In this document: in pieces, positions 53,590-64,000 of the stretch | Position numbering within the stretch: position 1 is the stretch's first letter | How the letters are laid out: each line of letters begins with the position of its first letter | Origin: Chaetoderma sp. LZ-2023a | Lineage: Eukaryota; Mollusca; Caudofoveata; Chaetodermatida; Chaetodermatidae | Direction of reading: 5' to 3' | Assembly: GCA_034401795.1 (NCBI GenBank) | Contig: CM067370.1 | Span: 58,449,295 to 58,513,294, forward strand | Length of the DNA stretch: 64,000 bases | Notes under the pieces: model-generated | Told to the model about the DNA's origin: nothing | The model's input: the letters and a program-made list of their open reading frames with translations, nothing else | The model's database searches: none | Translations under genes and position numbers: made by a program

Positions 53590-56530
53590 ACCATGTGGTC
53601 AAGGAATTTAATTCAAGTATCCTCAAGGGTGCCAACGAAGCGATTCCTCGAGGGTTCAGGAAAAACTACCGCCCCTACTGGACAACAGAACTGCAAGCAG
53701 CACATGATAAACTAGACAAGGCAAGAGAAGATGCAGAGGGTAATCCCTGTCATGAAAACCACTTCACACTACAACAAACTAAAGCCAGGTATCTAAAGAC
53801 CAAGCTGGAGGCCAAAAGAAGAAGCCGGAGAGAAAAGACGGCAGGGTTTAATTTAGAGAGAGACACCACAAAGCTATGGAGACTGACTAAAGCACTGAAT
53901 GATGAGGGTGTCAGGGGAGAGAAGATTACTCTTGAAGAAGATGGACAAACACTGTCAGGAAAGATGGCTGCAGATGCCTTTGCGAAGGCATATGCAAAAG
54001 AAAGCAACATTTCTATACCATGAATGCGTCAAAAAGAGGTTAGAAAAGAGCAAAAGGAAAGAACAGACACCAACACTCACGATGCAATGAAAGTTGACAT
54101 TAGTTTAGCAGAACTGAAGAAGTCTATCCGCCAATTGAAGAAGAAGAAATCTCCCGGGCCAGATGGCATTACGAATGAAATGATCCAACACCTTGGTAAT
54201 GCATCTCTCCACAAGTTGCTAGATATCTTTAATCTCAGTTGGACCAATGGAGAGGTTCCTCAGTGCTGGAAGGAAGCCAGAATGACTCCTATTCTGAAAA
54301 AAGGGAAGAACAAGACGAAAGTGCTGAGCTACCGTCCTATCAGTCTTACAAGCTGCATATACAAGACCATAGAGCGCATCGTCAACCAGCGGTTGCAGTG
54401 GTACCTGGTGTCGGAGAACATTATTGTTTCAGAGCAGGCTGGCTTCAGAAGATATAGGAGCACAGAAGATCAAACAACACATCTTGCACAGGTCATAGAG
54501 GACACTTTTCAAGCCAAGAAGGTGATGGTAGCTGCCTTTATCGATCTGCAGAAGGCATTTGACAAGGTGTGGAAAGATGGCCTCTTCGTGAATCTCCGGT
54601 GCACAGGCATCGGTGGCAACATGTTCCGATGGACCAAGTCATACACAATCGCAGAGCTAGGGTGCTGGTGGATGGACAATCTGGACAGAATGTATTGCTG
54701 AGACAAGGGGTACCACAAGGAGGAGTATTATCACCAACTCTGTTCATACTCTTCATTAATGACATTGTAGCAGAGCTGCCCAATGGGATCCAAGCAGCCC
54801 TGTATGCAGATGACCTCGTACTCTGGTGCACCGAGGAGTACACAACGACTGCCACGTACAGAATGCAGCTCGCCTTGGACAGAATTACAGCTTGGGCCAA
54901 TCGCTGGTGTATTACCATCAAAAAGAGAAATCATCAGCCACGCTATCCAAGGTTGGCAATCTGACACTGGGCAGTACTCCACTTGAGTACGAGGACCAGC
55001 AGACATACCTGGGAGTCACCTATAACAGAAGATTAACATGGAAGGAGCACATCCAGAATGCAGAGGCAAAGGCCAGAAGAAAGCTAAACATCATGAGGAA
55101 GCTGTGTAGGAACAAAGTGGGGTGCCAATGAAAGGATCCTCAAGACCATCTACCTAGGTGCCATATGACCACACCTTGAGTACGGATCCAGCTCATGGAT
55201 GACAGCAGCTAAATCTCATCAACAGAACCTTGACAGAGTACAAAACCAGGCACTGCGCATCATCACTGGTGGAATGAGATCAACACCAATAGAAAAGATG
55301 GAGCAGACAGCAGGCATCCCCCCACTTAGTAAAAGAAGGGAATGCAAAGCACTGATCCAAGCTGCAAAGTTCAAATCGTTCAACAACCACCCGATGAAGA
55401 TCAGGCAAGCACAGCTGTCATCAGGAAGACTTAGAAGATCAAGTTTTGTGAAAGAGACAAAAGCACTTCAAAGCAAACACCAAGAAATGTTGCCAGCACA
55501 AATAGAAGACCCAAACCACACCCTTGATCCTCCACCCTGGGAAAACAAACTAGAGAGCATAGCTATTCGCACCACAGTACCTCATCTCACAACCAAATAT
55601 GAACACAGTAATGTGAGCAAGAAGGCCCTGACCCTAGCCATGCTGGAAGAAATGTACCCTCAGGAGACATGGATAAGGATCTACACAGATGGATCAGCCA
55701 AAGATGCAATTAGGAGCGGAGGTGCCGGACTGCACATACAGTATCCAAACGGACAACATGAGTCAGCTGCAATACCGACAGGCAAACACTGCACAAACTA
55801 CAGAGCTGAAGTCGAAGCACTGGTCCATGCAGCTAATACCATCAGCAGAACAGCAGACCCTATTGCACAGATTGTCTTTTTATCTGATGCCCGCTCCGTC
55901 CTTGAGGCTATCACCAAATAAGCTGCCACAACTTGAAGAAGCACTACAAACCATCGAATGCTTTCGGATAGCATTGCAGTGGATCCCCTCACACTGTGGA
56001 GTCCAAGGAAATGAGGAAGCAGACAAGATGGCAAAGGTGGGTGCAGAAGAGAATCAGACAGAAAACATGGTTACACATACAGAGATGAAGACTATCATCA
56101 AGTCACTCTATAGAACACCTCAATCAGACGATGCCTACCATCATCTCTTGAGGCCAGAGCAAGTGACCATTTTTCGTCTCAGAACTGGACATAACAGACT
56201 AAACCAACACATGTACAGGCGGTTCCACCCTACGACATCGCCCGCTTGTCCTTGTGGAGAAGCAGAACAGACCACAGAGCACATACTTCAATGTTGAAGT
56301 ACGTATCAGCTGCTGAGAGAAGAGATCTGGCCTTTGTCAACCTCTTTTCTTGAAAAGCTGTATGGGCCTGTGGAAGAACTGCAGAAAACCACAGATTTCA
56401 TCTTGAGAACGGCTCTCCAAGTGTGATACCAGCGATCGAAAAGAAGAAGACAAGGTTCGGAGTTCTGGTTAGAAGTCTGTGATGCTTGTGTGTACAAAAT
56501 ATTTCTATATAAAGACACAATCTGCACATG
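53590..56530 (+). pseudogene. LINE-K: RT-RNase H polyprotein of an I/Jockey-group element
   Basis: 5' truncated after the endonuclease. Linker 53590-54020 (YRPYWTTELQAAHDKL), in-frame TGA at 54021, then RT: SPGPDGITNEMI, SYRPISLTSCIYK, FRRYRSTEDQ, DLQKAFDKVW. A frameshift near 54640 leads to GVPQGGVLSPTLF and ALYADDLVLW. Shifts at about 54930 and 55125 and a TGA at about 55155 follow. RNase H (55665-56060) has YTDGSAKD (Asp), NYRAEVEAL (Glu), FLSDARSV (Asp), WIPSHCGVQGNEEAD (His, Asp), crossing a TAA/frameshift at 55919. A C-terminal CPCGEAEQTTEHILQC zinc motif ends at a TGA (56295). All catalytic residues are present, but at least six lesions silence it. Confidence 0.86.
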
Positions 56531-57656
56531 AATTTTGTTGTTTTAGGGGTACAAATGGCCACACTTTCTGATAAGAACTATCAAATGTCTGTAAAATTAC
56601 GGAAAATATTTTATTTTTATGACTTTTTAAGGAAAAACAGCATAAATTTGCCATTTTCGAGTGACAAAATTTCCCAAAGATGAATCTTATAATGGCTATA
56701 GTGCTGCTTATAGGACAACCAGAGCTATTTCTACCCTCTGAATAATAATATATGTGTCTATTGCTTTGAATAAATGTTTGTTCTAAGTCTTTTAGGTATA
56801 AACACAGCTGTTCTTGACATTGAAATGTCTAGGAGTGGAGTGACAAATTTGTCCGCTAATATATTTCTTTTACATTTAATTTTATCTTTAACATATCTGG
56901 TGATGATATTGCTGGTAGTTATCTGCATATATGATATATCACCAGGTTCAGAATTCAATGCAGAAGAGGTTAGGAGCTTATAAGCAGGCTTTAGTAACTT
57001 GACTTAAGGAGGAGACTCAGTTTTGCTAACCCTACCACCTAATATTTTGCACACATGTAAAAATTCCTAGATTTTGCAAAAAAACCTCATTTACTTATTT
57101 CTCATCACAGTCCAACCAAATCTTAATCAGCTATACCTATGGCAATTACCTATGAGATTTTTACTTTACTTTTATAAAATTTGTGCTAAAGATAAAATGA
57201 GGTTTTTTTGCAACACTTTTTCTTTTAATTTATGAATTAAATTTATAGAAATATTGACCGAGATTGATCCAGATGATCATGAATGCTTGAAAACTAGTTA
57301 TTACCAAAGATAATGGATATAGCAAGATGGGAATTACGTTATACCGCGCATACAATTTTGCGCCGCTTTTACCGCGGAGCGCCCTCTTACGTCCTTGACG
57401 TGACGTTATAGGGGGAGGTAATTAAAAACCATTACGTTTTGCTAATAGATCAAGCAATTGTCGCCTTTTTACATCAAATTTACTTATTTAACAAGTGCGA
57501 TATGGTCAATAATGATTTTGTAGTTTATAGCCCATTTATGTTAATATTATAACCTAATCCAGATATATACGTTTTGCTTTATAATAACGTATATTAGGCC
57601 CATGTCTAGGCCGCCATCTATACTGGCTTGATAGGTCTAGACACTCCCGATGGCGT
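56531..57656. other. Interval without recognised gene
   Basis: AT-rich. A hydrophobic 69-codon ORF (56774-56983) has no support from context. Bases 57076-57092 and 57194-57211 form a 17-bp inverted repeat (GCAAAAAAACCTCATTT) around a ~100-bp loop. Confidence 0.4.
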
Positions 57657-57673
57657 GGGGGGGGGGGGGGGGG
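57657..57673. repeat. Poly-G run
   Basis: Seventeen consecutive G. 57674-58430 holds no recognised gene. Confidence 0.95.
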
Positions 57674-58430
57674 TTACATAAAATATTGACTAAAATGGGT
57701 GTTTGGGCGGGCTCCCTAAAATGTTGACTAAAAATGGGTGTTTTTGTTATTACTCAGAATTTCACCGTGAAGAATAAAATCTGTATTTCCATGATCAATG
57801 GCGCATGTGTTCATTATTGAACATATGTATGTTATAATTCTTATTTGATTAGAGAAGTATGAGTAGTTTCTGAAATCACGTAGGCCTAAGCGATTATGAT
57901 TATTCTGGAGCTTATTATTAAATATTTGCTATCATCTCAAAATTTCCCATGTCTCTGGAATGATAGGACTTATATCCTATACGGTCATATCTGACAGTGA
58001 CACACTGTTTTAAAACTTGCACAAATTAGGGCAAATCCAATACTTAAACCATTAATTATAATGATAGAGAAAAACGAAACCTAGTTGTGCATTTAGCTGA
58101 CATACTCAGCTTTATGCCATTACAAGTCTCATGATGATCATGTTCTAATTTCCAAGATACCATGTACGTACATAAACAGAAATGCTAGGAAATATTGCTA
58201 ACCTTATTCAGTTTCATCTTCGATCCACAATCTTTCTTACAGCTTTGATTGCTCCGTAAAATTAAGTATGATCCGTGTATTTGCAAAGCAAAACCATATG
58301 GTTGCAAAGATATTTCTCACATGACCGAACTTAGAGGCAGCCCTGTGCAAAGTTTTTGAAAATTCTTGTTCTGGGCCCCCAGAGAAATATCTAAAGTCCC
58401 GGTCGTGTTTCAAACGTAAAGCCGCTTGGG

Positions 58431-58466
58431 GAGGGGGGTGGGTCACTTTGGGAGGGGGTGGGGGCT
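58431..58466. repeat. G-rich tract
   Basis: GGGGAGGGGGGTGGG and GGGAGGGGGTGGGGG separated by a few bases. Quadruplex-compatible. Bases 58467-58955 have no supported gene. Confidence 0.8.
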
Positions 58467-58955
58467 GGAAATTTGAGGTCGTGTGCGAATGCATTTGTTC
58501 CACGACCTTAAGTTCGGCCCTGATTTCTCACCACACGTTTGAAGGACACCCCCTTCAAGGATATTCCGTCTTCGCCCACATCTCTTTCTGTCCATCTGTC
58601 CGTCCAGCTATTTCATCCGCAAAGTTTTGGTGGAATTCAACCAAATTTGTTATATTTGTGTTACCCATACACGATTCCGGTTCGTGAAATCGCTGTTATA
58701 TAGGACTCCGCCCTTATGGGAGGGGTACAGTTGTCAGACTAAAAGGTTAATGAAAGCGTGGGTATTTACGATGGCGTGCCATCGACTGCACGTTATATGG
58801 TCGTAGCCTGCTGACATACAGAGTTTCTCAATTTAGTCAACTATTTTTCAGCAGAAACTGCGCAAGACGGGGTAAATTTGCAGGTAACAGTAGCCTATGT
58901 CGATATTTATATCCTGAAATGCAGGAGATGGCCTTGGAATATAATGTTTACAAAT

Positions 58956-58978
58956 GGGGGGTGGGGTGGGGTGGGGGC
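58956..58978. repeat. G-rich tract
   Basis: Repeated GGGGT units. A short ACGCACGC-rich stretch follows at 59115-59175. No gene is seen from 58979 to 59796. Confidence 0.8.
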
Positions 58979-59795
58979 GCACCATGAATACCGACCTTGA
59001 TCCCACTATTGGTTATACCTCCTGCTCAATTTTGATTTTACCGTGGCAAGTATTCAACCTGGACTTGTTCCTTCTGCGCTCCTACAAATTTGAGTCTCGC
59101 AGTTACTCGCGTAAACGCGCACACCCACGAGCGCACACGCAGCCGCGAGCGCACGCACGCACATACGCACGGGCGCCACGGCTATCACTCACTCACCTAT
59201 ACACGTACATAGAGACCATTTTATGCTGATCCTCCCGATACAGTAAAGTTTGAAATCTGACTGAAGCGCTACACGTCACTAACAATGCTTCTGGCAGTTA
59301 GGAGAATAACTGATGCCAAAAGTACACATCATATAAAAATTAAGTGTCTTATTTTAGAAGGGATTTACAGAGACCGTTTGCCACCACCTCCCACCCCACA
59401 TATACAACCCCACGCCACACCTACCTCAACTATAGCAGCGCCAATTTTTATTATTTCTTAGATAACTGTATATATGATACAGTGCATTAAATTTGTTAGC
59501 AGAAAAGAAATATATCTATAATTATTATTAGCAGGTGCTTATCTGCCAGAATTATTATTTTTTCTTTTTATTTGTTTATTTTTTCTTCTTCAATGAGAAT
59601 TGCACTGTTATATATTCGATACTGTCTATGATGCTCTGAAGTTGAAAAATGTTGAACCTGCACTTGCAACTCTTTTCTTAATGAATATTTTAAAGGGAGA
59701 TGTAATGTCAGGATTTGGTTTTCAGTGATTTATTTTTTTGTCTAAAATAGTGTATAATGTAATTAATGTTATGTCAAGTAGTAATGTCTGTTTAA

Positions 59796-59912
<117 letters not shown>

Positions 59913-60910
59913 TACTTTACAGTTTGCTGCCATATAATTATTCAGTTGGGAGAGGATGGAAATACATTGTTAGAACTTGTGCCCAATCCCTTTGTACACA
60001 TGATACAATAAAATATGTTAAAAAAGAATTAGCAGATTATATTTAATTAATAAATTTATAGAGTTTGAAACTAGAAATGGTTGCGATGTATAACTATTTA
60101 AAAAAAATTTGTTTTGCTAGCTCAAAAAGTGCCGTGCTGCTGTGGCGCACACGCCGGCCTTGATATTATTTTCTATTGTGCAAAACAGGTGCTCAAAAAA
60201 ATTTCCTGTATTAGCATTAACTTAATGGATGCGTGTGTGTGGGTGCTTGCGTCTATGTGCCCGCTCCATTCGTATGTATGTATGCTGTGCTTAGAATAGT
60301 GTCGTTCAAAAATTGCAATACCCCATTTATCTTGACAATCAGATAATCTCTTCTTGCTTACACCAATTATATTCGCAATGTGTAGGCTAATGTTCATGAT
60401 ATTTGAAGATGTACAACCCCATTACAACCAGTCCCACCCACCCCCTATATATATTTGGTGTTAATTACAGGCATGTATACGCGTGGTGTAGCAAATAGTA
60501 GGACTATAACATGAATTTCTAACCTTTCCTTATCTTTTGGGGACTAAAAAACACGCAATTTCCATTCTTCCCCTTTTAATTTGTGCATCCGATCGCAGAG
60601 CCCGGGGGCCCCCTCAACTATAATCAGGCTACATTTTTTCTCTTGATTTTCCATCTTTAAATTCACCGCAGTGCGCCATATCTATTTGTTTATTTACATG
60701 TTTGTTTGTTTACCTTGCTTGGCTAATTATTTTTTTATTTATTTACTTATTTATTTATTTCATCTGTTTCGCTTTGTTTCCCGCGTCAAGTGGATTTGCG
60801 TTACCGCGTCATTCGCGTTACGAGTTAATGCTCCTGTTATAACGTCAAAGTCACGTCGTAGTCGTATGATGGCGCTGTTTTTCAATAGCGTCGCAAAGCG
60901 CCTGAAAGGC

Positions 60911-63340
60911 CAAGTGAGCTTATGTCATGGCGACCATCCGTCGTGTGTCCGTCCGTCGTCTGTCCGTCCATCAACTTTTCCTTTAAATGACTTCTTCTCA
61001 AGAACCGCTGGGCCAATTTCAATTATATTTGGCAGGAAGCATCCTTAGGGCATAGGGCTCCAAGTTTGTTTAAATGAAGCCAATCGGCCAATTAGGCCAG
61101 CGGCCATCTTGGATTTTGGCCGATTTTTAGAAATGTCTTTAAAAATCTCCAAATCCGCTTGAGGGGTTGAAGGAAACCTCATGAAATATGATCTGGGTCA
61201 AGAGCTCAACCAAATTTGTTCAAGGGAACTTAATTGGTCAAATAGTTTGACAGCCATCTTGGTTGACCTAGTTTTAGTGAAAATAGCTTCTTCTCCAGAA
61301 CCGGGGAAGGGATCAGGCCGAAATTTGTCAGGGACTAAGGGCCAATAAAATTTGTTCAAGAGAAGGTGATCCGTCAATAAACATGGCCGGCATGGGCCAA
61401 TCAAAATATAGCATGTTTGCCGGCCATATTGGATTTTTTTATTTGATAGATTTTGAGACCGAAATTGGTTTTATATAGGTTTTTGGGTAATCTCTATCTC
61501 AAATTTACAATGTTCGAAACTGTCGGATAAACGGTTTGGCGGCCATCTTGGATCATTTTCCCCCCAAAAGCTCCCATACTAAAGCAATGGGAAATTTAAA
61601 ATATCTTCTTCTCGAGAACTACTGGGCCGATTTCAATTATATTTGACATGAAGCATCCTTAAGGCATAGAGATTCAAGTTTGTTCAAACGAACCCGATCG
61701 GCCGATTTGGCCGGCGACCATCTTGGAGAAATGTTTTAAAAAATCTTCTCCTCCCAAACCATTTGAGGGATCGATTCAAAACTCACGAAATGTGATCTAG
61801 GGTAGGCGCTGAATCAAGTTTGTTCAAGGGAACTTGATTGACCAAATGGTTCAGCGGCCATGTTGGATGACTTAGTTTTCATAAAAACGACTTCTTTCCC
61901 AGAACCGCTGAAGCGATCAGGCCGAAATTTGTGATATATAATTAGGAACTAAGGGCGATTAATGTTTGTTCAAGAGAAGTTGATTCGTCAAAAAACATGG
62001 CTGCGGTGTGTTTGTCAGCCATATTGGATTTTTTTATTTAATGGATTTTGAGGCTGAAATTCGTTTTATATAGGTTTTTGGGTATTCTGATCTTAAATTT
62101 GCAATTTTCGAAACTGTCGGATAAATGGTTTGCCCACCATCTTGGATCATTTTCCTGCCAAACTCTCACATACTAAAGCAATGAGAAATTTAAAATGTCT
62201 TCTCGAGAACTACTGGACCGATTTGAATTATATTTGGCAGGAAGCATCATTATGGCATAGCGATTTCATTTTGTTCAAACGAATCCGATCGGCCAATTTG
62301 GCCGGTGGCCATCTTAGATTTCGGGCGATTTTTAGAAATGTCTTTAAAAATCTCCTTCTCCGAAACGGCTTGGGGGAATCGATTCAAAACTTATGAAACC
62401 TCATCTAGGCAAAGAGGTAAGCCAAGCTTGTTTAAGACGACTTGATTGACTGAATGGTTCGGCAGCCATCTTGGATGAACTAGTTTTCCCGAAAACGACT
62501 TCTCCTGAACCGCTGAATGGATCAGGCCAAAATTTGGGAGATATGAGGCCATTAAAGTTTGTTCAAGGGAAGTTGCTCCATCATAAAACATGGCCGCCAT
62601 GGGCCAATCAAGATGTAGCGTGTTTGGCGGACATATTGGATTTTTTAATTTGATGGATTTTGAGGCCAAAATTGGTTCTGTATATGTTTTTGGGTATTTT
62701 GAGCTCAAATTTGCAATTTTCGAAACTGTCGGATAAACGGTTTGGTGGCCATCTTGGATAATTTTCTCATCAAAAGCTCACATGCTAAAGCAATGGGAAA
62801 TTTAAAATATCTTCTTGAGAACTACCAGGCCGATTTCAATTATATTTGTCAGGAAGCATCCTTAGGGCATAAGGGTCCAAGTTTGTTCAAATGAACCCGA
62901 TCGGCCAATTTGCCCAGCGGCCATTTTGGATTTCGGCCGATTTCAGGAAATGTCTTTAAAAATCTCCGAAACCACTTGGGGAATCTTCATCTAGGCCAAG
63001 AGGTAAGCAAAGTTTGTTCAAGAGGACTTGATTGACCAAATGGTTCGGCGACCATCTTGGATGACCTGGTTTTCATGAAAATGACTCCTCCAGAACCGCT
63101 GAAGGGATCAGGCCGAAATTTGGGCCATTAAAATTTGTTCAAAGGAAGTTGATCCATCAAAAAAACATGGGCGCCATGGGGCAATCAAAATGTAGTGTGT
63201 TTGGCGGCCATATTGCACTTGCAAAAATGTCCACAAACTCATTTAAAAGACTGCTAAACCACCCACCAACAATTTTGACAAAAATTGACGGTGCTCCAGG
63301 TGAGCGACACAGGCCCCTTGGGCCTCTTGTCTTTGTTATT
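60911..63340. repeat. Higher-order repeat element (~600-bp period) with conserved ends
   Basis: The left end has GGCCAAGTGAGCTTATG and clustered TGTCCGTCC units (60945-60972). The right end has GGTGAGCGACACAGGCCCC then TTGGGCCTCTTGT (63299-63331). Between them AAGCAATGGGAAATTTAAA-type anchors and the CAATTATATTTG block recur near 61020, 61640, 62230 and 62845, a spacing of about 585-620 bp. Each unit holds about four shorter sub-repeats built around GGCCATCTTGGAT. No ORF is shared between units. Such ends resemble a widespread invertebrate repeat, a statement from memory. Bases 63341-64000 show no recognised feature. Confidence 0.75.
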
Positions 63341-64000
63341 GCTACATTACTACCTACCTCAGGCTTGCATTACTATTGCTCTTTCCTTCTGTGAAGGGAA
63401 GCGTAGTAGGATGAATTTTTTACAGCCAATGTTTGCTGGGTATTGTGGTTACAGAGTGACTGAAGGCTTTTTCAGGAATCCCCATACTCTAATGATGAGA
63501 CCCATTTTAATTCGCTTGAATGCTCTATCTCAGTATGAGACAAGAAGTCATTAAGCACAATGACGACCTCATTGGCTGATAGCTATCACATGACCTTGTT
63601 GTGGCAACCGAGACATCATTCCTTTTCCTACTCTATGAAGGAAGAGGCATTAAAATTTACAAGCCAATTTAAAAGTTATTTATAACTTACTAAAATTGCT
63701 GTGGATTATTGTAAAATGAAGCAAAAATCATCAAGATTTCGAATAAAAGAAAGAAACCTCCCAAGATAAGTGGTTGTAGGTCCTGGTGTTTTAATAATGA
63801 TTTTTAGATCATTTCTATTTTCTTGTTACATGTAGGCGCGTTACCAGTTTTGGTTACTTGCGCCCAGAGTGTATAGACATTTGAGTTGTCTATTTGTGCT
63901 TCTTTTTAACCAGTAGCTTTTAGAGCTATTGATTTGACATGCTTGTAAGGTATTGAGCATGAATCTATGATTATCTTGATAACATACTCGCTCAAAGAAA
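63341..64000. other. Terminal interval without recognised gene
   Basis: AT-rich. A 90-codon ORF (63285-63554) starts inside the preceding repeat and is not supported as a gene. Confidence 0.35.

Noticed and set aside
56774-56983. Hydrophobic 69-residue ORF, possible membrane protein
   Set aside because: No homologous copy, no start context, in AT-rich DNA; the length is not unusual by chance.
62130-63554. Several ORFs of 60-105 codons in the terminal repeat
   Set aside because: They lie in different frames in different repeat units and are not conserved, so the repeat is non-coding.

Overview
The window is a repeat-dense stretch of an animal genome. Every coding segment that can be identified belongs to a transposable element: Ty3/gypsy-type LTR retroelements, Tc1-type DNA transposons, several families of non-LTR retrotransposons (LINEs), a SINE-like repeat, tandem repeats and microsatellites. 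No host gene could be supported. The mixture (RNase-H-bearing LINE, PHD/esterase CR1-type ORF1, DD34E Tc1 elements, and a 60.9-63.3 kb repeat ending in a 'GGTGAGCGACACAGGCCCC' tail) suggests a marine invertebrate, possibly a mollusc or other lophotrochozoan. That placement is an inference from memory of such repeats and is uncertain.

Layout. 0-2.8 kb: G-rich tract, (ATT)n, and a decayed LINE on the minus strand. 2.9-34.9 kb: four copies of one Ty3/gypsy family, here called Z. Z1 is 2881-14735 (+). Z2 is 19171-21421 (+, mostly deleted). Z3 is 21422-29142 (+). Z4 is 34985-29143 (-). Comparing copies gives the unit: LTR (about 1.6 kb) - long leader (1.6-1.7 kb) - gag (CCHC knuckle, PPPY motif) - pol (protease, RT, integrase end) - spacer with an internal promoter - a third ORF - 3' noncoding - polypurine tract - LTR. 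A Tc1 element, a LINE end, a SINE-like repeat and a duplicated 463-bp unit lie between Z1 and Z2. 35-41 kb: two related Tc1 elements in opposite orientation, perfect palindromes, long (TA)n runs and an inverted repeat. 41-56.5 kb: a LINE graveyard with about ten fragments of at least three types. 56.5-60.9 kb: no gene seen, only simple repeats. 60.9-63.3 kb: a higher-order tandem repeat.

Most interesting: family Z carries, in the place where retroviruses carry env, an ORF of about 430 residues. It has two C2H2-type zinc fingers, a long Thr/Ser-rich region, a basic block and a conserved C-terminus. It is recognisable in all four copies, one of which is open for 423 codons. In Z3 and Z4 it is preceded by its own CRE-plus-TATA cassette, which closely resembles the cassette in the LTR. 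This recalls the internal promoter/transactivator layout of complex retroviruses, but that functional reading is a hypothesis.

All copies are damaged by stops, frameshifts or deletions. Element borders without terminal repeats are approximate, and identities were judged by eye.
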